DNA from: Ustilaginoidea virens
Lineage: Eukaryota > Ascomycota > Sordariomycetes > Hypocreales > Clavicipitaceae
Reading direction: 5' to 3'
Length of the DNA: 64,000 nucleotides
NCBI RefSeq assembly: GCF_000687475.1
Contig: NC_057317.1
Span: 1,550,001-1,614,000 of the forward strand
Of the stretch, positions 35,497 through 47,535 are shown piece by piece (positions within the stretch are counted from its first letter, which is position 1; each line of letters opens with the position of its first letter). Both the position numbers and the translations under genes were made by a program. The notes under the pieces were generated by a model. The model did not search any database. It had not been told where the DNA came from and saw nothing but the letters and a program-made list of their open reading frames with translations.

Positions 35497-36390
35497 ATGG
35501 TTTGCGCGGGCGCACGAGCGGTCTCGGCCCTCAAGTTCGTGGGCACCATTTCTCTGGGCTTGTTGACGGTACGCGATGAAGCTGCTTTTACTTTTCCCCG
35601 CTTTCCCTGCCACTTGCTCGGTCCATCATCTCGATTTCACGCCCGTATCCAATCTCTACCCGAGGGCGATGAGGCGACATGCGTCTTTCCCGCTGGGAGG
35701 GATTGCTTCGCAGTCCCGTCCCGTCTTGAAAACGATGCTTGCTGAACGACCAACGACCCCGGGGTTGAAGCCAACTAGAACAAGGCCACGGGACGGTGTT
35801 CCGGCTCCACCCTCTGAGAAGGAGTCATCTGGGCTAACAGGCCATACCAGGGCGTATCTTACAATGTCTCTACCGTCTTGCTTCCGACTCTCTTGCATCT
35901 CCCGTCTTCAGCATCTGCCTCGCAGGCCGTTGCTGCTCTCACAGCCAACCTGCGGGCTCCCCTACTTACCCTGACGTCCCTCTCTTCCGTGCCGCTCTTC
36001 CTAGCCTTTATCCTTTCGCCCCGTCGTTCTCGTCATCCCTATCTTTTCTACACGTCCGTTCTCGCTGTCCTGTCGACTGCCGTGCCACGCCTGTTGCCGA
36101 AAGCTGTGCCACGCCCTACTGCTGCGCACGAAGCCAAGAAGCCTTCTCCTGCCGCTCGTGCGAAAATGGAAGCCAGCTACGAAGTTTTGGGCGATGTCCA
36201 CAGTGAAGCTGCGAGCGAGGAGGAAGTAGAGGATGTCAATGGCGAGGATGTCAGGATCCAGGTCGAGTCTCTTACTAGAGGTTACCTAGCACGGACTGGC
36301 CTTGCTGCGCTTGGATTCGCCATGGCCATCGTCGGCCTTTGGGGTGATGGATCACCCGCAGTAGCAGCAGCAGTCGTCTATGTCTCATGA
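35497..36390 (+). CDS. Atg33-like mitochondrial membrane protein
   Basis: Two exons, 35497-35568 and 35851-36390, give 203 residues (yeast Atg33 has 197). The 282-nt intron has donor GTACGC, branch GGCTAACAG and acceptor CCAG; splicing joins LKFVGTISLGLLT to GVSYNVSTVLLP. Atg33 is an outer mitochondrial membrane protein needed for efficient mitophagy in yeast. Visible features are a hydrophobic N-terminal segment, a second and third hydrophobic pair around VPLFLAFIL and SRHPYLFYTSVLAVLS, an acidic soluble loop, and a C-terminal segment ending GFAMAIVGLWGDG. The RHPYL(L/F)Y motif and the C-terminal G-(V/L)-(Y/W)-G-(E/D)-G pattern match yeast Atg33. Overall identity is low, so the name is a family-level call. 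Confidence 0.75.
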
Positions 36391-36710
36391 CTTATGTATG
36401 ACCGTCGCTTGTCTCTTGCGCAAACCACGCGATGCAGGTTGAGGACGTGTACCATGTACGTGTACATGCAGGATGTGAAGAAGCGTCTACAGAGAAAGGC
36501 ATCACATATATGTCATATTGGAGTTTGAGGAAGGTTGTTTTTTGGATTTATCAAGTTTGCCATGGAGACTGTTCCGTCTGTATGGAGCGAAGCCGTCTTA
36601 CGCAGTAGTAAAGAAGCATATGTACGCCACTCGTCCATCCGATATCATAGTCAGTCACCACGCAAGTTTTGCTAGAGAACTCTTTTTCCCTGTTACAGCC
36701 CCAAGCGGAG

Positions 36711-36750
<40 letters not shown>
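36391..36750. other. 3' spacer with (TCAA)n repeat
   Basis: A short convergent spacer between the ATG33-like gene and the minus-strand ankyrin gene. Its right end is a TCAA tandem (36711-36756) that runs into the GTC/GAC repeat encoding the poly-Asp tail of the ankyrin protein. Confidence 0.7.
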
Positions 36751-36757
<7 letters not shown>

Positions 36758-39700
36758 TCGTCGTCGTCGTCGTCGTCATCGTCATCATCGTCGTCGTCAA
36801 CGTCGTCGTCGTCATTGGCGTCACTCTCACCGTCTCCGTCGACATGGCTGTCCTTCTTTGCCAACCATCCGCTTGACAACCGATCCGCCAGCTGTTTTGT
36901 GACAAAGTCACCTTTTTCATCGCCATTCTTTCCATCATCTGAAGCAGCTTCGTCCTCTTCATCTTTGCGGGACTCGACGCTAAAGTAACGAGAACTAGTG
37001 TGCTTCTCACCCAGTCTTCTAGCCACGTCGTTGGCTTCATTGAGACTCACCAGGCGTCTCTTACCCGTATGTTTGGACATTGCAGTAGTCATGATATCCA
37101 AAATGACAGATTTGAGTTTGCCTTTTGGCAACCTGCTTCTCAGCTTCCCCTCACCGATTCCCAGTGACGGCAGGATAAGAGCTGCATCTTCGGCACTGTA
37201 TTCCCCACTCAAACCTAGCTGAGCGAGGTTCAAATTGAGCAAGCTAACGTCGCTCGGAATGCTCCTCCCATTCTTGCATGCGCTTGTGCTCTTACTGATA
37301 AACTTCGAGACGCGTTCGTCCCTGTCAATCCGAGGATGTTTAGGCCGCGACAAGGCATGAGATATCAGGCCGTCGTGGGCAATTTCAACAGGCGTACGGC
37401 CAACGGCGTTTTCCCGATACAGTTGCTGGGGCTTATGGTCAACTAGGACTTTGACAAGAGCAAGCATGTCCCTTTTGGTGGCGGTGTGAAGACATGTTTC
37501 TCCCGCCCCATTCATCATGTCAAGCTCTTCGCCTTTGGTGTACTGCAGCAGAAGCTTGATCGTCTCGACCATGTCCTTGATGTCTTTATACGCCTTCACC
37601 TGGCCATATCTGCAGTCTCGGTACCGCCAGCCGCGTCGATCCTCATTCTCACCCGTCGGGCCCAGACCCGACACCTGGCTTATCCAAGTGTGAAGCGGCG
37701 TTGTCCCATTTTCAGTCAAGTTTTTGCGCTGCAAAAAGAGGTGACTTCGAAGCTCCGGATCGAATAAGTCGAGCATAGGTTTGAGCTGAGAAGCCTTGGG
37801 TAGCAAAGCAAGGCAGGCGTGGAGAATATTTTCCCCCTTCAAATTTCGGGTCGACTGATCCGCACCAGCATCGACGAGTATTTTGACGAATTCGGTTCTA
37901 CCAAGCCTACATGCTACCATGAGAGGAGTTTCTCCACCAGAAGTCTTCTTTTCGAGATACTCGGGGCAATTGTTGACAAGGTAATCGACGACGTCAGAGT
38001 TCTTCCAGTGGCCCAAAACGGCGCAATGAATGACCAGGTCATCTAGCTCAACTGTGATCAGCACTCAAGTCACGGCAGAGAGCAACGGGAAAGGAAATCG
38101 CTTACTATCAGCACCCAACCATTTTGAAATCGCTCGGTCAAAACCACCTGGGCTTTCCCTCAAATGTCTATACCTCGCATCTTCACGAGCAGTCTTCGAC
38201 TTGCCAAACTCGGTATAGAGTCTGTGCGGCCTATCTCCTAAAAAGAATTCTACGCCATCAACAGAACCTCCCAGTGCGGCGTGAAGAAGGGGAGGTGTCT
38301 TCATGCCACTGGTTCGGCTAACAGTATTTCGGCCAGCATTTGCCCAATCCTTTCTGCGGATCCACAACATCGTTTGTTAGCTAGTCGTCGTCGTCGACGG
38401 AGAATTAAAAGGCAAGGCGTGCATGATTGAAAACTTACCGCTTCTTTCCATAAACAGTGAGACCTTGATAAAAGCGCGGCTTTTCTTTCACCTCCAAACC
38501 GCTCTTCTTCACCAGGTCATCTAGAGGAATACCAGCTCCGGTACGTTTGATAATAAGAGAGAGCATCTGCGTTTTCCCGTGCTCAACAGCCCACCGGAAG
38601 TCCCGTTCAGGGAAAGTGAAACTCGAATATTCTGCTTCATCGTCGTCCGGAGCCTGCTGGTCTTCACTGAATTGCTGAGCGATATCCAATAATACTCTCA
38701 TACCAGTTACATCGTCTGCCTCCATCACGTGCTGAAACAGCGTGTGCTGCCTGCAATCGATTCTTGACGGTTTTCCATCCTTGACAGTGAATACCGACCA
38801 TGCGTCAAAAACATGCTGCAAGGGCTTGGTGTGCGATTTCACCTGCATGGAAATCTGACCAATGTTCTCGATAGTGAAGTCGTTGCCGACAAGTTCAGAT
38901 TCAATCTGTGGCTCACCATCTGCACTGTCCTCGTCGCTATCATACGAAAAATCAGAATCTTGTCGCTCTTGCTTCATCTTATACCGAACTTGATCCTTTT
39001 CTGGAGGAGACCACTGAGCTTTCATTATCTCGAGAATGGTCCGAGAGATTTCGTATCTACCGTGCAGAAAAGAAAGAGAGAACGGAGAATTGTTCGAGTT
39101 GTCACTAATAGCGATTTTCAGAGGAGCTTGTTCTTTATCCATTCCCCAGGCTTGTAAAGTTAATTCCTTGATACGGTCTAGATTCCCAGACCAGGCAGCT
39201 TCCATGCTGCGGCACTTATCAGCGGCAAATCACCGACGCAAAAGGGGAAAAAAAAGAGAGTAGTTGAAAGGGGAAGAATTCGGAGAAAAGAGGAAGCTTA
39301 CAGCTCAATATATCCATCTCGTCTCGTTTCGGTCATATCATTGTCAGTTTTGAACTCGAAATTAAAGGCGTAATCCTTGGCTTCGTCGTCCTCCTTGTCA
39401 TCATCCGTGTCCCTCTTCTTACGCTTCTCGCACTCGATCTTGGGGTAAAGCTCCTCAAATGTCTTTGCTCCCCTGGACAGCATATTCTGTTCAAGGGACC
39501 GGAAGTCATTTAGCATTTCTCCGATGGCATCTGATTTCTCAGATACGCCTTTGAATTTCCCGAGATTCCGAAGAGTCTTTTGATAAGTTTTCGTGCTGGC
39601 GCTGAATAACTTCTTTTTCTCTTGAACATCTTGCGAAACCACCCAACGCTTATATGTGCCAGCCTCAATTCGATCGAGATAAGCATCCAACCCAGGTTGC

Positions 39701-42700
39701 AAGCTAGCTTTAGGCAGTGTTGATTTTCCTTCCTTGTAATCGCATAATATTTCAATCATGTCGCGCACAAGGTCAATGATTGTGGTGCCTTTTACGTATT
39801 TCCACATCCAGTTCCGGGTGAAAGCGTCATTTGTGTTGTGCGTCAAAGCGTTGATGTCGGCATTATTATCCAGAAGCTGCCTCACGGCAACTGTATTTCC
39901 GCAGCGTATGGCGGCGCATACTGGAGACTCGTAAGATCTCTTGTATACGTCCTTACAGGCTTCCAGATCTCCTAGATTACTTGATAGGCTGCCCGCAAAT
40001 TTGGCGGCTTTCAGCCATGACTCAAAATCGGCTTCAGGAAGGGCTCCAGCGTTCAAAAGCTTGAGGACCAAGATCGGGTCACCATGTTGCACGGCTTCAT
40101 GCAAAGGCGACGTAGCTTCCGGATTCCAGATTTTTTCACCAAATACAATATGGTTAATTGCGGTCTTCACCCCCATCTTATCATTTTCCAAAAGGACGTC
40201 GACAAGCTCGGTATCGCCGTGCTCAAGGTAACGATAAAAGGCAGTACAACCTTGAGCATCGGCTTGGGATGAAGTGGCGCCGAGTTGGAGGAGAAGACGA
40301 GCCATGGAGATGGCTTTGCCTCTCGGAAGTCTCAACGCCAGTGTAAGCGTCAGCAGTGCCGCGGTGTCTGACCAGTCGTTGCTGAGGAACTTGATGGGTA
40401 GAATGGAATCTGCTCCATACTGGTACGACTTTGTTAGAATCCTGCGTGTAATAGAGAACTGTTGGTAATGGACTTACGTCGGATAGCAACTTGACCGCTT
40501 CCTCATGGCCTTCGACGATAGCCAAATGAAGAGGAGAGCATGGGGTATCCCAGGCGAGCACATCAACTTGAAAGTAGTCCGGCTCATCTTCTGATTCGTC
40601 TGGAATCAGATCAGATATCTTCTTCTTTTTTGAAATATGGACAAAAGAGCCGGTGGCCAACGACTGCGCATCAAAATCGGTTTTATTGCCATCCATGAGC
40701 TCCCCGTAAAGTTCGTCGTCTTCGTCAGTATCTTCTTCTTGTTCGCTGGCCCTATCTTTTTCAACCGCGCGCGCTGTTTCTTGGGTGATTTTCGGGGCAC
40801 CTTCACGTTTGCATTCGTGGGTAGCTCTGCGACGCCTGAGTTGCCTCTCTTCGTCTTCTTCCTCGTTTTCGATGCTTTTATCCATCAATATTCTGATCAT
40901 TTCTACGTTACCGCGAGCGGCGGCAAGATGCAGTGCTGTTTTGCCATCGGCGAGGCGAGCAGTCAAACGAGATCTATGGTCAACAAGCAACTTGACAATT
41001 TCAGGAGTCGACGTCATGACGGCAAGGTGGAGCGGAGAACGACCGGTGTAGTCTCGTTTATTGGGATCGGCACCCTCTTTAGAAAGCCAGTTGAGAATGT
41101 CTTCGACGTCACCATCGACAATTGACTGGCAAAGCCGAGCAGTGTTCCCGACATAGGCCATATCTGTCCAGTCTTTCTCGGTCAAAGGGTTGAAAGACCC
41201 AATTTGCTGACGGCCTGGATCGTCAATCAGGAAAGAAACCCTGCCAGAAATGTAAATCTCGGCTTCTTTCTGAGCAGTCTCGACTTCTTCGGCAGTAGCA
41301 GGCTTCGGGCAAGTACCACAACAATCCTCTATTACATCTTCAACACGCCCGAAGAAAGCGGGATGTCGATGTAGATATACTTTACGATCCTTGGGCTGAT
41401 TCCACTCAGCGTTCAAAAGCAAATCTCGGGTGTAACATAGCTTTTCGATGCGTTTTGCGTTGAACTTTTGGCCATAAGGAACTGTAAATGTATGGTAGTT
41501 GCTGACATCCTCTTCCGCCGAGAGCCAGTCGGCAACTTCATCCTCGTGACTATCTTTAATGTTGCCGCGCATGGGCATAAATGCTCGGGATCTGGCTGGG
41601 CGACCGCACTCAGTCCGCCGCCTGTTAAGATAGGTCTCCCTGGCATGATTGGTTGGCAGTCTCTCAAGGACTAAAAGCCTGGCAAGTCCTAGAGTCCTCC
41701 GGAAACTGCGCTCAAATATAGTGGGATCGACCTTGGCCCGGTCCAGCTCCGGCCAAAAGACCTCAAAATTTCGATGCGAGTACTTGGAAAGACGATTCTC
41801 GTAAGATGGACTTCGACGAGAGAGATCCAGATGATTGATTTGGGTTATATAGCTACCCAAGGCTCTAGGAGTAACGTAAACTTGTTTGCCGTCGAATGCA
41901 CCTCCTGCCGCGTCAATATCAAATCCTGTCAAGATTTCGCTGACAGACTTGTAAACCCGAAGAACAATCTGCATATCGGCGTTAGTGAGGCTCTCTGTGT
42001 GAGGGCGCGGAAATCAGTAACTCACTTGGATGTGTCGGACAGGATATTGACTGGCTATTGTGATAGCATACTTGGTACGAACCACAGTGACTTCGTTGAG
42101 TAGAGCGTCTTTAACAGCACGCTCAATCTGCTTAATCTTGTCAATGGCTTGTTCATGGGTCAAACCATAAAGAAACAGATCCACATCAGATGCTGGGCAA
42201 AACTTCTCGTGGTAGTACTCCCGCAATTTCCGCTTTGACACCTTGAACTCTCGTGGTACAGGGAGGAGGCAGTTAACAACCGATGAACCGGCTGCGACTA
42301 CGTTGTTCCAATCCAACTCGGCCAGTGAAGACTCGGAGAAAGTGTTGAAATTGTGCTTGAACTCAGCAAAATCGGCCACTGTAGCTGGGGAGCCATGAGG
42401 TCGTCGCTTGTGCTCGGGCAAGGGCATGATATATTTGGATTTCTCATTTTCCGATTCAGCCGATAAATTTCTTGCCCGCGTGGTAATCATTGATGTGTGT
42501 TCATTGAACAGTGGTATAACATTTAGATATGGGTCCTCGAGAATTGAGTTTTGACGGTCTTGAGCGTAAGTCTCGCGAAGGCGGGCTTCAAAGTGGCGAT
42601 ATGGTTTCAAGATTTCAACCATGGGAGTGTCGGCGTTCCCTGCAATATACTTCACCAAATCCGCATGGGTAGCGGGCAACTGAGGCAGCTGTGAAGTAGA

Positions 42701-42703
42701 CAT
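36751..42703 (-). CDS. Nucleotidyltransferase-like/ankyrin repeat fusion protein
   Basis: Six exons are proposed: 42026-42703, 40478-41968, 39302-40419, 38439-39206, 38106-38353, 36751-38051. Every junction keeps the frame, giving 1867 residues. Donors are GTGAGT, GTAAGT or GTAAGC, and several introns have CTAAC branch sites. Residues of about 130-290 resemble a polymerase-beta-type nucleotidyltransferase: GS at 139-140, a DVD pair at 173/175 (PASDVDLFLYGL) and a third acidic strand FDID (243/245). Ankyrin repeats follow at about 503-590 (TGRSPLHLAV, DGKTALHLAAARGN), again around residues 700-860, and in the last 430 residues (GGETPLMVACRLGR, GAGETCLHTATKRD). The tail ends in poly-Asp. It probably binds proteins through the ankyrin arrays; enzymatic activity is inference. 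Substrate and pathway are unknown. It is the last host gene before the transposon island. Confidence 0.75.
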
Positions 42704-44686
42704 GATTGATTTCTACCTGATTGGAGAAAAAGATAGGAAAGTTGTTTGGGGACCAAAGGTCAAACTACTTGAACGATGAAGCTCAGCCAGCAGCGAACCG
42801 AGTGGAATGTACCGAACAAGTTGAACAAGGTTGATGCTGTTGTTGTTCTGGTTGTTAAAGGACATGAATGAGTCAATCGCGCTTCATGCTGAGATATCGA
42901 TAGTCCTTCTGGTGATGATGAAGACTACTCCGTGGATGTTGTTCAATCCTTGAAAGGGTTGACAGTAGCTTTATAGGATAGGATTTGACGGACGGTTTGG
43001 CGGAGCTGAAAAGCTGCACGCCGAACTTGGTGTCAATGGTCCACTCTCTCGCTCCGCATGACAGCTACTTTGAGTCAAGCTTTCTTCTTGGACGCTTCAC
43101 CCGCCCGCCGTCTCGACGCTAATCCAAAAAGAACATTACCAAGCGAGCATTTTTGCGGAATGACGCTGTGCTGCCTGGAGGTGCGCGTCAGGAAACAAAT
43201 CCACACAAGTTTTGAGGAGTTTGTGATGGAGTACTTCTGACTAGTGTGTATCTGCCTGGTCGTCTTTCCGCGCCACAAGTGATAGTGGCACAAGGCTGAG
43301 TCAATGGTAGCATCTTGGCGGATTGTGAGCACGGGCATTGGGAATTGTTGACGGATTCGTCGACGCAATCAAGAAGGATAGTGTGCGGTTCGAGGTGCCT
43401 ATAGTCAGTTCTGAGGTTACATATTTTAGGCAGCACTGAGGTTTAGTGGGGACTGGAAGCCACGGGTTGTGGGACTGGGCTGAGCATGGCCTAGTCTGCA
43501 GTGCCTCTCTTGGCAGTTGACAGGCACCTTACTCCGTACCCCCGCAGCGGTCTGGTACTCCGTACGGAGGAGCCCACTGATTTCTCCAGGACCCCCCAGC
43601 CTGGCCTTTAACCAAACTGCCTTCTGGCTCCCGAATGAGTTTAGGTTGACGTTTCTTTTTCTATGGGATTTTTTTCCTATTATTCTTATACACCCTGCCC
43701 GTATTAAGAAGACTACAGTTCTATTTTTTTTTTGTTTTAAAATAAACCTTGACCCGAACAAAGTGAAGGGGCTCTGCCTTCTCTGCCTTTCTTGATCAAA
43801 GTTGAGACCAAGTCCATTGTTTGCTGCTGGTACCGATTCTATGTCGCCTAATCTTGTCACAGAGCGAATGTTATTTCTCAGACGTTGAGTTGAGGTTTTT
43901 CATCCATCTACTACTGACGGAAATGTCGTTATCGTAGCGTCTATAACAAGCTGAAGGTTGACGAAGGACTTTGCGATTTAGCAAACACATTGTTTTTGAG
44001 TCTCCCACCAATACGAGGAAAAAGAGGAGGGAGCAAAGGAAAGACGGCAGCACATCGTGCAGCTACCCATGTTCTTAAAACAGAAACTCCAATATTCGAG
44101 GACACGCCCCGGCCCGGCCATAACACAAATATTTTAAAACACTGCATAATCACCATTACAACTATGCAGGTGACTCTTCCAGTATAGCCTCTTCAGCAGG
44201 TGAAAGAACGTATATTATAATGACGAGCGGCTTTCCCCCTCCCGATACCGCTATGGCAGTTGCTGAGTCTACCTTTCTGTAGATTGCAGCGCCGATCAAT
44301 AAGCCAGTAATAGGGGACATGAGGAAGGCCACCCTGCGTTTATAAGGGCGGTTCTTCAGGAGGAGAAGGTGCTGGTCAATCATTCAGTCTACCCAAGCTG
44401 CGGTGGTTATGGCTGTGCTGATCTCCGTTATGGAAAGGCTCCTTAACTGCACAACTTGGCTGCCAGATGCCAAAGCTAATGAACTAATGACAACCAAGGC
44501 TCGGGATCCGTGGAAAATGACTCCGTATTGAAATTAAACTGCTTCTGCGGCCAATACAAAGCTGGACTGAATCAGGTTGCAGAGAATGAGCGGAATAGGT
44601 CGAAAAGGCGAATTCAATATTACTTTCGTCGAATCATATGCTTCCTTGCCGAGAAAATGGGACGAAGGGGGGAGCATTTTGACTGG
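42704..44686. other. Spacer between ankyrin gene and transposon island
   Basis: No gene supported. The left part should be the ankyrin-gene promoter. TACTCCGTAC occurs at 43530 and a near-palindrome TACTCCGTACGGAG at 43556. A 73-codon minus-strand frame (44162-44383) with a hydrophobic segment is not recognised. Composition is still host-like up to the LTR. Confidence 0.5.
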
Positions 44687-44691
44687 ACTGG
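44687..44691. repeat. Target-site duplication ACTGG (left)
   Basis: Five bases immediately before the 5' LTR of gypsy element 1, matching 59388-59392. ACTGG is also present once more just upstream (44682-44686). Confidence 0.9.
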
Positions 44692-44933
44692 TGTCACAGG
44701 CTCGGGCTACGCCCGCGCCATAATGTGGCTAGGACTCGGGCTGCGCCCGCGACTAGCCTCAGGAGTATCGGCACGGGGTCACGAGGGCTCGCTAAGGACT
44801 CAGCCCGTACTACGTATGAATATAAATAGGCTACTTAAAGGCCCCTATTCGGGCCCTCTCTCTTTCCTCCTTAGTCTATTTAATATATTCATTCGACGCC
44901 TATTCGCAGTAGCCTTAGGGCCAGTCCTTTACA
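44692..44933 (+). repeat. Gypsy element 1, 5' LTR
   Basis: 242 bp, starting TGTCACAGG and ending CCTTTACA. It contains two GC-rich hairpins of type CGGGCTACGCCCG, and TATAAATA near 44820 as a candidate promoter box. No standard tRNA primer site is recognisable just downstream; it may be mutated, or the element may self-prime. Confidence 0.93.
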
Positions 44934-45125
44934 TTTAAATAGACTCTCTCAGCCTTACTATTATAACCTCACATTATGGAGCCGATAATATAGGCTATAT
45001 AAGATATCGAGATAAGTACACCTGGAGAAACGGGTACAAATAACCTAAGACCAAGACGCTCCCGATGTAATATATATACCCGAATAGAGTAGCTTGCATT
45101 AGGGTTATAATAGATAAAGGCGTAG

Positions 45126-46160
45126 ATGCAGACTAATATGCAATACCTCGCTACCGTTGCCGCCTTACTGCAGACCCTCCTTATGAACCAGTCAAATAGC
45201 TCCTAAAATGCCACCCAATTAGCCCTAATCGTATAATAAAATGCCCCCCTCCCTACGGCTTAGGATACTCAGCTAAAACGTAAGCCGATCCCGATAGGGG
45301 ACCCCTTTAATAGCAAAAAGGCTATATTTATAGCCTAGCGGACCTTTATGTAATATAAGCTCAAGGTCGATAAGGAATTTATTAAGGACGAGAAAACCTA
45401 ATAGATATTTATCTTCTAGAACCTTTTATCTATAGTCTAATTATAGGTCGCGGCCTTTTTCGAGAATAGTACAGCTTACGATTATAATATAATAAAGTTC
45501 TTTAAATACCTTTAACATCTTTTTAAAGACCTATACCGATAGGATCGCACTATTACTAAGCTTAAGTACTCTTTATACTAGAGCCCTAAAGAACCTTTTA
45601 CCGCCTTCTTTATACGATTCGAGGAAAAACTTATGCTTATTAGCGGTTTTAGTTAGCCTAAGGAAGTTAAGCTTAAATACCTCTAATCGGCGCTTAACGC
45701 TTATATAGCTAATAAGATTATTAGTTTTAGGGTCTCCTATTACGATTATTATTCGGCGGTAGACCGTTACTAATAAATTGCTATTAATATTAAGACTAAC
45801 TTAACTATTAATCACTATATGGGTTTAACCTATTCCCAACCGATATACGCCTAGGATTCTAAAGGCGATATATAAATATTAGGTATTAATAAGCTAGACT
45901 TAAAGGGTAATTAGCGTATACCTAAGGCGATATAGGTCTCTAAAGAATAGCATAAAGATCGTAAGAAGAAAGGTCTTTATCTTCGATATAGCTCTCCCAA
46001 TCATTAGACATTTATATACTACCTATTGCCAATAATCCGACCCAATATAGCTAAAATAGCCTCGCTTAACTTATAAATCGTAAAGGTTAAAAATAGCGAT
46101 AAAGATTAGGAAAAAGAATAGCCCTTAAACCTAATCTTATTAGAAGGCTTAAGATATACA
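45126..46160 (+). pseudogene. Gypsy element 1 gag (degenerate)
   Basis: From an ATG at 45126 the frame reads as a Ty3/gypsy capsid when TAA/TAG are taken as former Gln/Trp codons. Landmarks are GDPFNSKKAIF, VAAFFEN, FKDLYR, LKYSLY, EPFTAFFIRFEEKL. Many in-frame stops, no TGA noticed. The same gag is present in gypsy element 2 (62748 on). The 3' limit is approximate. Confidence 0.8.
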
Positions 46161-46229
46161 TATAGACCCTAGCCTAATTATAAAAGGAATTAAAGGAGAT
46201 CGCAAAACAAATAAATAGATACCCCTTTT

Positions 46230-47535
46230 TAGTACCAATCTTATATAAATCCTATACCTTTATTAATACCTTAATCGACTTGGGATATAATTACTATAGC
46301 GCTATAAGCGAAAAGATAGTATAATGGTTAGGCCTCTAACCTATCCGCCTATTATAACGCAGGAAAATCGGAACGGCAGTAGATATTTAAAGCTATTTAG
46401 GAGAACGCAAGGTAATATATTCCTCTATCACCTATATTATCTATATAGCGATCGATATCGATAGATAGCCGTCTATAATTATACTTTATGTTATCCTGGG
46501 CCTTACCTGCGATATTATCCTTAAGATACCTTAGATAGAGTACTATAATATCATACTGCAGGCGAAGTAATACTAATTAAAGATCGGATCGGTAGGTAGC
46601 TTTATCGTTAAGGAATCGATGAGAAGGCAATAGGGTCTAATTGCGGTAAATATCCTTAGCTCGGTCTTCTATAGTATACTAAAGCGGGCGAAACGCTCTA
46701 GGGACCGATCGACTTCCTTTATTGCGATAAGCTTATAGGAGATAATACGCATCCTCCGCATTATACTACTACCTTATTAAGATTCTGCCCTATAATCGTA
46801 GGAGCCATAGGTACTCCTAATAGAATTATAGGAATTTACCAACCTCTTTAATAAGGAGAAGGCTTCTAGTCTCCCTCTACACTAGGGTATATTAGACTAC
46901 TATATCCGGCTTAAAAAGACTATAGATAGGAGCCAGCTAGACTTACCTTAGGGCCTATTATATAATATGCCACGAGACTACTTACTTAAGGTTTGAAGAT
47001 AAGTAATTAACCTAATAGATAAAAGATAGATCTATACGAGCTCCTTATTAGTAGTAGCACTAGTCTTATTAGCTAGAAAAGGGAATAATAGGTAGCGTTT
47101 TTGCATCGACTACTAGGCCCTTAATAAGGTTATAGTCTAAGACCAATACCCCCTCCCCTTAATTAAAGAGACCTTACGATCTTTATCCTAGGCGAAATAG
47201 TTTACTAAAGTTAATATATATATAATATTCTATAAGATATATATTGCAGAGGGCAATAAATACTTAACTGTATTCTGTATACAATTTGGACTATTTAAAT
47301 AGCTCGTTATACTATTTAGCCTGACTGGGGCCCCTATAATTTTCTAAAGATATATTAATAGGGCCTTAGGGAATATACTAGGAGACTTTATAACCGCCTA
47401 CCTTAACAATATCTTAATTTATACTAGGGGAATAAAGGCGGACTATATAGGGCGCATTAAGGAAATCCTTTAATAACTACAAAAGGCCGGCCTAAATTTA
47501 GATCTTAATAAGTGCGACTTTATAATAAAAGAGGT
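46230..47535 (+). pseudogene. Gypsy element 1 pol, 5' part (protease, RT start)
   Basis: Protease-like LIDLGYNYYSAISE lies near 46271. RT follows with RFCIDY, NKVIV, YPLPLIKETL, LVILFSLTGAP and the active-site block YLNNILIYTRG, where YLDD has become YLNN. The frame is offset by one from gag, as in elements using frameshifting, although an indel could also explain it. The RT is cut at 47535 by the copia element and resumes at 54894. Confidence 0.85.
47531..47535. repeat. Target-site duplication GAGGT (left)
   Basis: Five bases flanking the copia insertion inside the gypsy RT, repeated at 54889-54893. Confidence 0.92.

Noticed and set aside
44510..44938. 142-codon open frame at the island edge
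   Set aside because: It runs from host flank through the 5' LTR, so it is a junction artefact.
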